A stretch of 64,000 nt of DNA from Ovis canadensis (GCF_042477335.2 NC_091245.1:35350501-35414500); one strand, 5' to 3'. Shown: positions 35,101 to 50,100, numbered from the stretch's first letter. Program-made: numbers and translations. Notes: generated from the letters alone by a model not told the origin.

Positions 35101-38100
35101 GCTCCTTTCCCTGGTTGTTTTACACAGTTGTTTTCCCTGGTGGAAAAGATACTCTCTTCCTCTGTATAACGCAACCTGGGTTGGAAGGGAAATGGTAAGA
35201 GAAGAGGCAAATGCATTTGTTAATTTTGAAACTGTTTTCCAGCATCAGTATATATATGTGTTGTGATAAAAGTATATTTTTCAGTTTGTTTCAAAATACG
35301 ATTTATTAAGAATTAGGACATTTTCCGTTTCAGCTTAAAAGGGCCCTAGAAGAACTTCAGGAAGCACTAGCAGAAAAAGAAGAACTGAGGCAAAGATGCC
35401 AAGAACTAGATATGCAGGTACGGATATGAGAGTAATTTCCTCTTTGAATTAATAAGCCTTTTTAAATTAATTAATTGGTAAAGTGTTTTGGAGATTGGGT
35501 TTTATTTCATGGAGGGACCATTGAAAGAGTTTGCTATAGACTTGAATATTGAAACATAAATTTGATCATTTTTCTTTTAGAGTTGAAAATTACTGGCGTA
35601 ACTACTCCATTGAGAAGATCATTCAAATTGTAGAATTTCAACTGCTTAGATAGGGCTTAATTTGTTATTCTGTAAAAAGGGGAAACTAAAGTATCTCCTT
35701 TATAAGGTATGAGTATTAAGTGGAGTCTTTTATGGAAATACTTAGAAGTGCTTGACCTCCAGTAAATGCAGGTGCAAAGTTTGTTTTGCTAACATATACG
35801 TGTATATGAATACATATGTAATTCTCAGGTTCATAGGCACATACATGTTACCAAAATAAACTGGGAATGAGAAACAGTAGTTAAATAGTTAAAGGGGTGA
35901 ATCGTCAGACCAGGCTTCCTGTATTCAGAACCTGATCATGTTACTGTTGTTGTTGTTTAGTTGCTAAGTCATGTCCAGCTCTTTTGCAATCCCATTAATG
36001 GTAGCCCGCCACGCTCATCTGTCTGTGGGATTCCCCAGGCAAGAATACTGGAGTAGGTTGCCAATTTCCTTCTCCAGAGGATCTTTCTGACCCAGGGAAG
36101 ATCCTGAGTTGCAAGTGGATTTACAGCTGAGCCACCAGGGAAGTCCTGGTCATGTTACTAGCTAGTTGTGTCTGCTTGGGCACGTTGCTTAGTTTCTCTA
36201 TGCTTCATTTTTCTCTTTTGAGAAATGTTGTGATAATAGTATATGTTTCCCTGAGTGATAGTGAAGATTAAGTGAATTAATATACTTGAAGCTCTTAAAG
36301 AGGGCCAGGCACATAAGGGGTTATGTATGTGTTTGCGTATATTGTTATTATTAGATGAAAGTGCAAATATGAAATTATGCAATAAGTCAAGGTTAAATAT
36401 GCCATCATAATATGCTTCATGTGAATTGCACTTTTCTTTCAAATAATGAGCTACATAAATAATTGACTCTGAAAAGTATGAGGACAAGGAACAAGGCTTG
36501 TGGTAGCAACACCCTTGCTTAAATATCTAAAATTATAGGGCTAGGTGTATTTCTAACCTTCATGATTTGCAAATGAGATGAGAAGTGACTTGGTCAGGGT
36601 GATTCAGATGTGCAGGGCAGTGACAACCAGCACCAATCCAAATCTCCTAACTTCATCTTTAAATATCCTCTCTCTATGTTTGAACAAAACCAGTGTTTAT
36701 ATTTGAACAAAACTAGTGTCTCACTATGTTTTTCCCTTTCTTCCTTCTTAACCACATGCACAGCATCTGAAATGTTTTATTTTCAAGTAAGATTATTTCC
36801 TTCTTCCAGAATACCTCATGTAAAGAGGAGAGGACTGACTCATTCAGGTGTTACCAGCCTTATGTAAGATCTCTGTACAGTTTTCTGAGAAATTCTTTTT
36901 TAAAAAAGAACACAAAATTCAGTTAAAACGTTTCAGTATTTGTAATACATGGTGAAGAGTACATGATGATCTGATTTTAGTTGAAAAGTATAGACATCCC
37001 AAGTTTTGGCATTTTAATTCCAGTATCAAAATAGAGGCAACCCTCAGCTATCTGCTACACATGTAAAATAAATGACTACTGCGTATAATCAGAACAAAAA
37101 GTAATTGATTAACAATATGAATTTAACACAGGTGTATATGATGCATACCCTGATTTTATAAGAAAAATTATTTTTGAAAAATGTTTATTTTTAATCATAT
37201 GTAACCAGACAGTAGGTTACGTTACTTCATGGCAAATAGAAGGGGAAAAGGTGGAAGTAGTGACAGATTTCTTCATCTTGGGCTCTAAAATCATTGTGGA
37301 TGATGACTGCAGCCATGAAATCAGAAGATGATAGCCTCTTGGCAGGAAAGCTATGACAAACCTAGACTGTGTTGAAAAGCAGAGATGTTTCTCTGCTGAG
37401 AAGAGTCCATATAATCAAGGCTATGGTCTTCCCAGTGGTCACATGCAGTCATGAGAGCTGGACCGTAAAGAAGGCAGAGCACCAAAGAATTGATGCCTTC
37501 AAACTGTGGTGCTGGAGAAGACTCCTGGAAGTCCAATTAATAGCAAGGAGATGAAACCAGTCAATCGTAAGGGAAATCAACCATGAATATTCATTGGAAG
37601 GACTGATGCTGAAGCTCCAGTACTTTGGTCATCTGATGAGAATAGCTACCTCATTGGAAAAGTCCCTGATGCTGGGAAAGATTGAGGGCAGGAGAAGAGG
37701 GCATCAGAGGATGAGATGGCTGGATGGCATCACTGATGCATGAACTTGGATTGGACATGAACTTGGGCAGACTTTGGGAGATGGTGAGGGACTGGGAGGC
37801 CTGGTGTGCTGCAGTCCATGGTGTCACAGAGTCAGACGTGACTGGGCAACTGAACAACAACAACAAAACTGAAGAGTGATATTTATATTTGGGGGGAATT
37901 TTTTTAATAGCCAACCAAATGAACCACAAAAGAAAAACAGGTGGCAAATAAATTCACCAAGGGCAGGTAAACAAGCAAAAGGGCTTAACCTAATAAATTA
38001 AAAAGCTTGGTGATCAAGGAAAGAAACAGGCATATGATATTGACAGAGGTGCTGCAGAGCAGGAACCTGCTGTTCTTTCTTCATTCCTTGCTCTTGCTGG

Positions 38101-41100
38101 GGAGTCAACAAAAATCTCGTGACTTCTCACAGTAATCTCAATCAGAAGGAAATCCACTCTTTGAGTTCTTCATTTTATTTGCACTAGATATGAGTGGAAA
38201 TAATGGCCAAGAAGAAACTAAGGGCCTGACTCTTTCTGATAGGAACAAAGGGTATAGGGCCACACACTGAATTGGGGCCGCACTGATGCCCAAAGGGATT
38301 TCTCCACGGAAATGGAATACCATTCTCACCGTCCTTATATGAGGTACTTAAACCTCAGAAATGATAGCCTAGCCCATGTGTTATTAAAAAAGATTGCCCA
38401 CTGGCTAAGCTGCGCTTCCCCACTCCCACAACTACTGCCCTCCCTCACCATTCATAAGGCTGTATAGAGTGGTGGGAAAAAAACAGTCCCAGCTATAACT
38501 TAGAGGGGAAAGCATACTGGGCCGTGGGGTACGTTGGAGAGCATGTCCAAGAAGTCTTCAACATTGCCAAAACAAATAGGGTATCTTGACTGCCAGCAAA
38601 GCATGAACTAGATGAAAAGAATAAAAGCATAACATCTGTGTGAACATTATAGACTAAAACCAGAAATAGATAAGTGTATGTAAAAGATAGTAGGCGAGCT
38701 TAAAGAGGGCTACCCAGGTGGCCTAGTGGTAAAGAATGCCTGCCAGTGCAGGAGACACAGGAGACACGGGTTTGATGCCCGGGTCACGAAGTTCCCTGGA
38801 GAAGGACGTGGCAACCTACTCCAGTATTCTTGCGTGGAGAATCCTATGGACAGAGGAGCTTGGCAGGCTACAGTCTATAGGGTCTCAAAGAGTTGGACAT
38901 GACTGAAGCGACTTAGCACGCATGCACAAGCTTAGAGAACTTTTGCTTTTATGTAGTATTGCAGTTTCATAGGAACACTTCAGTAGAGTAGACTAGGTGG
39001 TAGGACAGTGAAGTGAGATTTAAAAGGAAATTTCAGCTAGAAACAAATCAGTGAATAATTAACATCAAACCTCATCCTAGTTAAGCTCTCAGATTTCAGG
39101 AATAAAGGCAAAACAACTCTGTAACACAGGTAGAAAAGCCAAATCACCAACAAAGATAAGAAAATCAGGCTCCCTTACAACTTTGATGCCAGAAAATGGA
39201 GGAGCTATATCCCCAAAATGCTGAGGCAGGGAAGAACATTAACTGAAGAAGCGTGAACTGCATTAACTGAAGAAGAGCACAGATGCAAATTCATGAGCCC
39301 TTCTGGGGAGAAAACTGCTTGTTCACACAGTCCAGTTAGCAAACATGTTTTAATCAGAATAAAAAAATGCAAGAACTCTGTAGTGAAAGATCTCACTTTA
39401 ACCCATTTAAATAAAGGTCTATGCATTCTGTGCAGAGGTTACAGACTCTGGAACAACTGAAACTCTGACTCACTAAGTCAGGAGGAAGCCTGATTATGTG
39501 TGCTTTAAAAAGAAAAGAAAAAAACCCACATGAGAATTTGATGTAAGGTTTGACAAACTCGTAATCTTATAGTTTTTGTCCAGTGATTATGGGGCCTTTC
39601 GGCAAGTTAGGATGAGTTTATCAACAGCTCTTTCCTCTGCCTTACTCAACCATTAATCCTAATACCTGGCAGCCATCAGTAGCTCTCATTTACTTACTGC
39701 AGTAACAGAGGCTGGTTATTCTTGCTTACAGTATGTTCAGTTCAGTTCAGGTGCTCAGTCGTGTCCGACTGTTTGCAACCCCATGAATTGCAGCATGCCG
39801 GGCCTCCGACCCCATGAATCGCAGCACACCGGGCCTCCCTGTCCATCACCAACTCCGGAGTTCACTCAGACTCGCGTCCATCGAGTCAGTGATGCCATCC
39901 AGCCATCTCATCCTCTGTCATCCCCTTCTCCTCCTGCCCCCAACCCTCCCAGCATCAGAGTCTTTTCCAATGAGTCAGTTCTTCGCAGGAGGTGGCCAAA
40001 GTACTGGAGTTTCAGCTTTAGCATCATTCCTTCCACAGAAATCCCAGGGCTGATCTCCTTCAGAATGGGCTGGTGGATCTGCTTGCAGTCCAAGGAACTC
40101 TCAAGACCACTTCTCCAACACCACAGTTCAAAAGCATCAATTCTTCAGCGCTCAGCCTTCTTCACAGTCCAACTCTCACATCCATACATGACCACAGGAA
40201 AAGCCATAGCCTTGACTAGACAGACCTTAGTCAGCAAAGTAATGTCTCTGCTTTTGAATATACTATCTAGGTTGTTAGAGAGAAACATACTCCTACCCAG
40301 CACTGGGTCACATATAGTGAGGCAGTGATCTTCAAACATAAAGGTGTCTGAAAATTATGTGTGAAACAGGACTCCAGCTATAGAAATTTATGTTTTAAGT
40401 TTTTAAATAAGCTAATATCAAAATATTAAATCTGAGTGGTGTGAGAAAAGAGCATTATTTTTTTTTTAGCTTTTTGAACTTTCTTTTAAATAGCTCAGAG
40501 AGAGAGACAGAAAAACTAGAGGAACAGAAAGGGACAGAAGCAGGTACAGAGTGAACGAACTATCACCATGGCATCTTGTTAAAAGATACCTAGAACCACC
40601 TCTGGACGTTCTAAGCCACTCATCTGGGGTGGCTCTGGAACCACTATGTGAAATACATGGTTATGAACAAGGTTGGTTACCCACTAGATATTGAAAACTA
40701 AGTTTTCCCTTGCTCTTCTTCCTTCTTCAGGAGATTCTTATCCAGTTTGAAGACAAGGTATTGTTTCTACTCTATCATTCTTGTAACAGCCCCTCAGTTC
40801 GCTTCAGTTCAGTCGCTAAGTCGTGTCCAACTCTTTGCGACCCCATGAATTGGAGCACGCCAGGCCTCCCTGTCCATCACCGACTCCCGGAGTTCACTCA
40901 GACTCACGTCCATCGAGTCCGTGATGCCATCCAGCCATCTCATCCTCTGTCGTCCCCTTCTCCTCCTGCCCCCAATCCCTCCCAGCATCAGGGTTTTTTC
41001 CAATGAGTCAACTCTTTGCATGAAGTGGCCAAAGTATTGGAGTTTCAGCTTTAGCATCATTCCTTCCAAAGAACACCCAGGACTGATCTCCTTCAGAATG

Positions 41101-44100
41101 GACTGGTTGGATCTCCTTGCAGTCCAAGGGATTCTCAAGAGTCTTCTCCAACACCACAGTTCAAAAGCATCAATTCTTTGGCACTCAGCTTTCCTCACAG
41201 TCCAACTCTCACATCCATACATGATCACTGGAAAAACCATAGCCTTGACTAGACAGACCTGAGTTGGCAAAGTAATGTCTTTGCTTTTGAATATGCTATC
41301 TAGGTTGGTCATAACTCTCCTTCCAAGGAGTAAGCATCTTTTAATTTCATGGCTGCAGTCACCATCTGCAGTGATTTTGGAGCCCCAAAAAATAAAGTCT
41401 GACACTGTTTCCTCACCTATTTCCCATGAAGTGAAGAGACCAGATGCCATGATCTTCATTTTCTGAATGTTGAGCTTTAAGCCAACTTTTTCACTCTCGT
41501 CCATCAAGAGGTTCTTTAGTTCCTCTTCACTTTTTCCCATAAGGGTGATATCATCTGCATATCTGAGGTTATTGATATTTTTCTCCTGGCAATCTTGATT
41601 CCAGCTTGTGCTTCCTCCAGCCCAGCGTTTCTAATGATGTACTCTGCACAAAAGTTAAATAAGCAGGGTGACAATATACAGCCTTGACGTACTCCTTTTC
41701 CTATTTGGAACCAGTCTGTTGTTCCATGTCCAGTTCTGACTGTTGCTTCCTGACCTGCGTTATAGGTTTCTCAAGAGGCAGGTTAGGTGGTCTGGTATTC
41801 CCATCTCTTTCAGAATTTTCCACAGTTGATTGTTATCCATACAGTCAAAGGCTTTGGCATAGTCAATAAAGCAGAAATAGATGTTTTTCTGGAACTCTCC
41901 TGCTTTTTCCATGATCCAGCAGATGTTGGCAATTTGATCTCTGGTTCCTTTGCCTTTTCTAAAACCAGCTTGAACATCTGGAAGTTCACGGTTCACCTAT
42001 TGCTGAAGCCTGGCTTGGAGAATTTTGAGCATTACTTTACTAGCATGTGAGATGAGGCCAATTGTGCAGTAGTTTGAGCATTCTTTGGCATTGCCTTTCT
42101 TTGGGACTGGAATGAAAACCGACCTTTTCCAGTCCTGTGGCCACTGCTGAGTTTTCCAAATTTGCTGGCATATTGAGTGCAGTACTTTCACAGCATCAAC
42201 TTTCAGGATTTGAAACAGCTCAACTGGAATTCCATCACCTCCACTAGCTTTGCTCGTAGTGATGCTTTCTAAGGCCCACTTGACTTCACATTCCAGGATG
42301 TCCGGCTTTAGGTAACAGCCCCTACCCTCAAGCTAATAAGAGATATTCTTTTCTCGCGCCCCCCCAAAAGCATAATACGTCAAAGCACCACATTTTCTGT
42401 CCTGTAATTGTGTACATTTCTTCTGTAGGGATCTTAAAGGGTGCAACCTCCATTGTTTTTTGTATCCGAATAACAGGATTGTATTACATGACAGATAATA
42501 GTCACTAAACTGCTTATATGACAAGGATGGATGCATGCATTGTACTTAGGAAGAAAAACTGTTTCCTCTTTGTCTGGCAATGTTTTTTCAGACTTTGTGT
42601 TACTCGTTTGGAGGACAGCGTTTGTAACTTGCCGACACTGTATTTAAGACTATATAATATATTTGATTTTTTTTAAAGATTTATTTATTTTTTTATTAAT
42701 TTTGGCTGCTCTAGGTCTTTGTTACTGTGCATGGGCTTTCGCTTGTTCTGGTGATCAGGAGTTACTTTTTGTTGCAGTGAGAGGGCTTCTCACTGTGGTA
42801 GCTTCTCTTGTTGTGAAGCACAGGCTCAGTAATTGTGGTTCTTGGGCTTAGGTGCTCCGTGGCATGTGGAATCTTCCTGGATGAGGAATCAAACCATGAC
42901 CCTTGCATTCACAGGTGATTCTTAACTACCAGACCACCAGGGGAGTCCCTTTAACTTGATTTTAATTTGCTTTTATTAGCTCGCTATGTTAATATGTAGT
43001 CCCATTCACGTAACTAGACTGCATTGATTACACCTTTTGAAACTATAAATAGCAAATTTGTGCAGTAATATGTTGTGAAAGGGAAAGTCGCTCAGTCATG
43101 TCTGACTCTTTGTGACCCCATGGAATTCTCTAAGCAAGAATACTGGAGTGGGTAGCCGTTCCCTTCTCCAGGGGATTTTCCCAATGCGGGGATCGAACCA
43201 AGGTCTCCCTCATTGCAGGCGGAGTCTTTACCAGCTGAGCCTCTAGGGAAGCCCAATAACATAAAAAGTATTGTAAGTTATGATAAGTCAGCCTTTTTCA
43301 AACTAATCTTAGTAAAATCCCATGTAGATGTCTGATGTTATTAAAGAAAGAAAGAAAGATAGCGCTATTATGTCCAACTATTGCGATCCCGCAAACTGTA
43401 GCCCGCCAGGCTCCTCTGTCTATGGAATTCTCCAGGCAAGAATACTAGAGTGGGTTGTCATTTCCTTCTCCAGGGGGTCTTCCTGACCCAGGAATTGAAC
43501 CCAGGTCTCCTGCATTGCAGGCAGATGCTTTACCGACTGCTTTACCGACTCAGGAAGCATGTCTTATAAAGGGTTGCAGCCTTATCTCTAAATGTTTAAA
43601 GATATTTTTAAATGAAAAAGAAGTAGAACTAAGGGAGCAAATGATGCTTATTAAATGTGTAGGTAGAATTAAAAATGTATCAAGTATTGGTATAGATGTC
43701 ATTCTAAAGTTACATGTTTATATCCATTTAATCTTAAGCAAATAGTTTCAGTGTGCAGTTGGGTTCAGCTTTTTGCTGCTGATTCACTAACCAAATAATG
43801 TGGTTATCCCCTGAAGATACATGTGAATCTGATCATTTTCTACTATGAACCTAAAATGGTAATTTTGTGCATATTTGTTTGTACCTCAGTTTACTAGGTA
43901 ACAGCATCCTGAAAATACATTTATATGTAAAAGGGAAACAAATTATTTTTTTGAAGTACATAGGTGCATAAAATTTTTAGAGACTTAGAAACAGTTTCTT
44001 CTCTGACCTAAAGCAAGCAGGAAGTTTGGAAGATATTCTGCTTTATATGTATTAACTCTCTTTTCTCTGTATTAATAAAATTAATTTTATTTCTTCTGAT

Positions 44101-47100
44101 CCAAACCTCCTAAACCCAGAATTCCAGAGCTAGAAGGATCCTTAGGAATTTATCTAGCCTGATTGACCAGGCTAGTTAATGGCTTGGTCAGATTTAGAAT
44201 CTAGAACTCCACTCTAAACTCTTATTTGCTACTGATGCTTATGTTTGTGTTTTTGATTTTTAGGTGACAGTGCTTCAAGATGAAAAGAATTCACTAGTTT
44301 CTGAGAACGAAATGATGAATGAAAAACTTGACCAGTTGGATGGCTCTTTTGATGATCCAAATACAATGGTTGCAAAAAAATATTTTCATGCACAGTTGCA
44401 ACTAGAACAATTACAGGAAGAAAACTTCAGGTAGAATTTTTAGTAGAAATCATTCTATACAGTTTTATTAAACTAATAGCTAAGAATCGTAATAGCAACA
44501 ACTGATGATTAACCATTACAAGGCATGTTTAGAATACTAAGTGGATGAAAATACTGTCTAGTATAAGTGGTTCCTGTCCTCGTAGGGCTAACAAACAATC
44601 CAGTTAAGCAAGTGGGATACATATCTAAAAAGCAAAACAATTCAAAATAATGTGTGATGAGGGCCAAACAAAGGCCATAGGCAAGTCCACGAGGAATTTA
44701 AAAGAATGATTGCTAAAACCTGGGGAGAAGAGAATTTTTTGCATAGGACAGGGCACTTGATAATTGGAAGAAATATATAAATCTCACACTAAAAGGATGC
44801 TTTTCATATCAACTTTTATATTATTTTGGAAAAAAAAGTGTACATCTAACCTTTGATAAACATTATCTTTTTGTGTGCTTACCCCTGAGCCCTGCAGTGT
44901 AAGGCCCTGGTAAACAGGTGCTCCAGTTGTACTGTATGTGTTTTTTTGTTACTTTATTTTGGTAAGATTTCAAACTTACTGAAAAAAGTTGCAAGAATAG
45001 GATAGGGAGCTTCTGTATATTTCTCATTCAGATTTGACGTTTGTTTTACAGTTCTATTCATTTGCTTTAGCAGTCTCTTTACATAGTCACATGTGTATAT
45101 ATGTTTTGTTTTTTGAACCATTTGAGAGTAAACTGGAGACATACTGCTTTACCCCTATGTACTTCAATGTGTATTTCCTAAGAACAAAGATATTCTCTTA
45201 TAAACCACAGCATAGTAATCAAAATTAGTGAATTGGTCTTTGAAACAAATCATTATCTAATCTATAGATCATATGCAAATTCTATCAGCTTTCTCAGTAT
45301 CCTTAAAACTTAAGTTTTTTCTTGTTTCAGAATCTAATCCAGGATCGTGCTTTGCATTTAGAAATGGATTCTGACTCAATGGACTATAATTCCATTACTA
45401 TCGTCATTTATTTTTATGTTTAAATTGTCCCAGATTTGACCACTGAGAAGCCTTTCAATTAGCCATGTGTCTTTACGATATGTTTCTATCCTTTTTTGAG
45501 TATTTTCTTCTTTCTGGCACAACAAAATGTTTCAGACTCCAGTTGTTCTTCCTCGACTCTAGAATCAACCATTTTTCCAAGAAGTCCTGATTCCTTTTAG
45601 TGGAGAATATTATTCTCCACTAGAAAGAGAGATCTATGGTCTAGATGAATTTTTCTGTCTAGATTTAGTCTCCGCTAAAAACTAAGGTCTGTGGTCTCAG
45701 TTCGGTTCAGTCACTCAGCCGTGTCTCTTTGCGACTCTACCGACTGCAGCACGCCAGGCTTCCCTGTCCATAACCAACTCCCGGAGCTCACTCAAACTCA
45801 TGTCCATCGAGTCGGTGATGCTATCCAACCATCTCATCCTCTGTCATCCCCCTCTCCTCCTGCCTTCAGTCTTTTCCAGTGAGTCAGTCCTTCACATTAG
45901 TTGGCCAGAGTATTGGAGTTTCAGCTTCAGCATCAGTCCTTCCAATGAATATTTAGGGCAGATTTCCTTTAGGATGGACTGGATCTCCTTGCAGTCCAAG
46001 GAACTCTCAAGAGTCTTCTCCAATACCACTGTTCAAAAGCATCAATTCTTTGGCACTCAGCTTTCTTTATAGTCCAACTCTCACATCCATACATGACTAC
46101 TGGAAAAACCATAGCTTTGACTAGATGGACCTTTGTTGGCAAAGTAATGTCTCTGCTTTTTAATATGCTAAGTTGATCATGGCTTTTCTTCCAAGGATGG
46201 TCTAGATGAATTTTTCTGTCATTGCTTCTGGGCCACCTTGGTGTACAGAGCTAGGAAATACAGTTTTACAGGTTCATACCAGTCCGTGTTTGCACACGTG
46301 TCTATGCATATATCTGTTTATTTCATAGCTACAATTATGAACAGTGAATTCATATTATCATCTTCCATTTCAGTCCAGTGACTTCAGGGTGCATTCTGAT
46401 TTTCTGCATTTTCGTATTGTAACTCCCTTCTCCAGCATTGAGAAACCTGACTTCCATTTTACTCAGCTGATTTATTCATTTACTCAATCCCAAAACACAT
46501 TTGAAGTAAGAATCGCTAATCCATGCCTTCTATAAAAAGATAATGCTACAGTGCAAACTAATGCTACACTTCAGTATGTTTACAGTTCTTTTTTTAAGAT
46601 AATGTTTACATACTGTGAATTGAGTGAATAGCACTGTTTTGCATCTTTTATTAAAAGCATGCATTTGTGTAACTCACATTTTTATCATTTGATAAATCAT
46701 TTCTGTCACTACAGAAAGTTCCCCTATGTCCCTTCCCAGATAACCCCTATGTCCCAGAGTTTCTTCCGATTATTTTCCAGTATAGATATGTTTTCTCTGA
46801 TCTAGAACTTCTTAGAAATTGTAATATGAATTCTTTGGTGACTGGCTTCTTTTGCTCAGCATATTTGTGAAATCTACTGATGTTGCTGAATATATCAGTT
46901 CTTTTTTTTTTTTTAATTGCTGAGTAGTATTCTGCTAAATGGAATTATTGCACATTGTAACACATTTTGCTTATTCATTTTCCTTTAGATGGACTTTTGA
47001 GTTTCCAGATTTGGGCTAATATAAATAAAATGGATATGAACATTGGAATATAAAACTTTCGTGAACATATTTTTCATTTCTCATTGGCAATTACATAAGA

Positions 47101-50100
47101 GTGGCATTGCTGAGTCACACATTTTATTTGTGTTATATTTAAAAGATACCAGCAAACCATTTCCTAAAGTGGTCATATTGTTTTACATTCCCACCAGCAG
47201 TGCTTGCTGCTGGTTGCTCTAGTTACTCTGCCTGTATAACGTAAGTTGGCCTTATCAGTCTTCTTCATCTTAGTTATTCCAGGGAATGGGTTAAGGGTGT
47301 TGAATTGTGGCTTTAATGTGCATTTTCCTGATAACTAATGATAATGGTGGTAAGCACCTTTTCATGTGCTTATTTGGACTATATTTTACTATGTGAATTG
47401 TCTCTCTACACTGTTAGCCTATTTTTAAATTGGATTGTCTTTGTTACTGAGTTGTAAGAGTTTAAAAAATATATATTCTGGTTATAGAATCTTTGTCAGA
47501 TATGCATGTAATAATATTTCATCTTTTCTGTAGCTCGCCACTTCATTTTCAAATGGTATCTATAAGGAATTAAAGTTCTTAGATGAAGTCTGATTTATCA
47601 GCATTTTTTAGATTAGTGCTTTTTATGTACTGTCCAGGAAATCTGTCTAGTCCCTAGTTATGAAAATACTCTAGTATTTCCTTCTAGAACCTTAATAGTT
47701 TTGTTTTTCACAGTTAGGTCTGTGATCCATCTTGAATTGACTTTTTTGAAAATAGTGTAATATGTGGGTGTCAGACTTTAGTTTTATTCCCCTTATGCGT
47801 ATCCTGTTGTTCCAGTATCATCAGGTGAAAAGATTTTTATTTTACTCCATCAAATTGCTTTGGCACCTTTGTGAAAAATGATATAGCCATAAAATTTGGG
47901 TGATTTTCTGTATTCAGTTCCTTCGTACTGATGAATTTGTCTGTCCTTAGCCCATAAGACTTGATCTTGACTACTATAGCTCTAAAGTAAGTCATTTAAA
48001 ATCAGGTAGTGTGAATATTCCCACTCTTTCTTCTCAAAATATGTTTTGACTCTTCTGTCTTTTGCTTTTTTGGTCAGTTTCTCTTAAAAACCTTTTGTGA
48101 TTATGACTTCAAGTTGTATATGATTGATGGCTTAACCATATTGAGAATTTCTGTTTTATGAGTTTAGTATCTTTGTCTATTTGTCTTTAATTTCTCTAGC
48201 AATGTTGTATTGTTTCCAGCATAGTATTGTGTGTATCTTCTGTTCATTTCATTCTCAAATATTTAAATTTTTGCTATTATAAACACAGTTAGAAAAATTA
48301 TTCTGAAAAGTTGCTGCTAATATATAGATACACAGTTGACTTTTATATGTTGAAACTTTTATATCTTAATGTCTTGCATTTGAAGACTTGTATGTTTTTC
48401 AAAGTTTCCTCTTTTTTTTGTTCAAACAACTTTATTTATTTACTTTTTTATTTTTTGGCCACTGCTCAGCATACAGGATCTTGGTTCTCTGACCAGGGTC
48501 CAGTCCCGTGCTCCTGCAGTGGAAGTGCAAAGTCTTAACCACTGGGCCACCAGGGAAGCCCTGCAAAGTTTCTTAATTCACTTACTGATTCTAGTAGTTT
48601 GTTTTGGTAAAAAATCCTAAAGAATCTGCAGTCATCTATTAATAGACCTTTACCTCTTCCTTTTATTATTTCTGCCTTGTCTTTATTTTCCTTGCTTTGA
48701 ATGGGAGCAAACATCTTGCTATGTTCTGGGTCTTGGGGAGAAAATGTCCAATTAAGTACAGTCAAGTATGAAACTAGCTAAATAGTTTTTTTTAATATGT
48801 ATTTGTTTATTTCTGGCTGTGCTGGGTCTTTGTTATTGTGTGGGCTTTCTCTAGTTGTGGAGAGTCGGCAGTACTCTCCAGTTGCGGTAGTTGTGGAGAG
48901 TGGCGGATACTCTCTAGCTGAGTGCCAGCTTCTCGTTGCAGTGTCTTATTTCGGAGCACGGGGTCTAGGCGCACGGATCAGTAGCTGCAGCACGTGGTCT
49001 CTAGAGCACAGGCCCAGCAGTCGTGGCACACGGGCTTAGTTGGCTCTGCTGCATGTGGAATCTTCCTGGACCAGGAATCAAGCTTGTGTCCCCTGCATTG
49101 GCAGGCAGATTCTTTACCACTGAGCCACCAGCGAAGCCTGCTGTAGAGTTTTTAAATTGGCTTTTTATCAGATTGAAAGAGTTCTCCATTATTTCTGCCT
49201 TGCTAAGAGTTTTTATCATTTATCAGCGTTGATTTTTGTCTTAGGACTTCTGTGCATCTTGAAAAAAGATGATTTGGTTTTTCTTTTTTATTCTTTTAAT
49301 ACGATTAATTTTTGAATGTTAAAAAAATTTGTGTTCCAGAGAAAAACCACCTTGGTCATATTTTCTTATCTTATACACATATGACTCGATTTGATTTGTT
49401 GATATTTTGAAAGTATTTTTGTGTCTTGTCTTTATAATAGATACTGGTCTATAACTTTTTTCTCTTGTAATGTCTTTCAGGTTTTGTTCTGCTAGTCTCA
49501 TAGAATAATTGGGAAATACTCTCTCCTCCTCTATTTTCTGAAAGAGTTTATGTAAGAATGACATTATTTCTTCCTTCAATATTTGATAGAATTAATCAGT
49601 AAAACAATTGGATCTGTGGTTTTCTTTGTGAAAAGGCTTCTAATGACACATGTAATTTATTTAATGGTTCATAGGCTTTTCAGATTTTGTTTCATATTAT
49701 GTCAATTTCCTAAATTGTCTTTTTCAAGGTATATATTTATTTAAGTTGTTTAGTTTATTGGCATGAAGTTTTTCATAATATTCTATTTATGGTCCCTTTA
49801 ATGATTGTAGGAGCTGTAACGGTGTTTCCTTTTTCATTCTTGATGTTGGTAATTTGTGTTTTCTTTCATTTTTCTTGGTCACCCTTGCTTGAGGTTCATC
49901 AGTTTTATTAATCTTACACCCTTTATTAATTGAACAGCCTTTATTAGTTTCCCATAGTTTGAGTTTTAGATCTCTGTTCTTTATTCCTTTCCTTTTACTT
50001 ACTTTGGATTTGATTTGCTCTTCTTTTTCTAGCCTCCTAAAGTTAGACGATTGATTTTAAGCATTTCTTTATTTCTATTATAAGCCTTTAAAACTGTAAA

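Larger units (their letters stand above)
35418..44263. other. HOOK1 intron 8
   Basis: The longest complete intron, 8.8 kb. It holds MIR, Bov-tA, CHR and three BovB copies listed separately. 36350-37214, 37870-38700, 40277-40782 and 43560-44263 contain no feature I can name with confidence; 38940-39540 weakly resembles an old sense L1. Confidence 0.55.
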
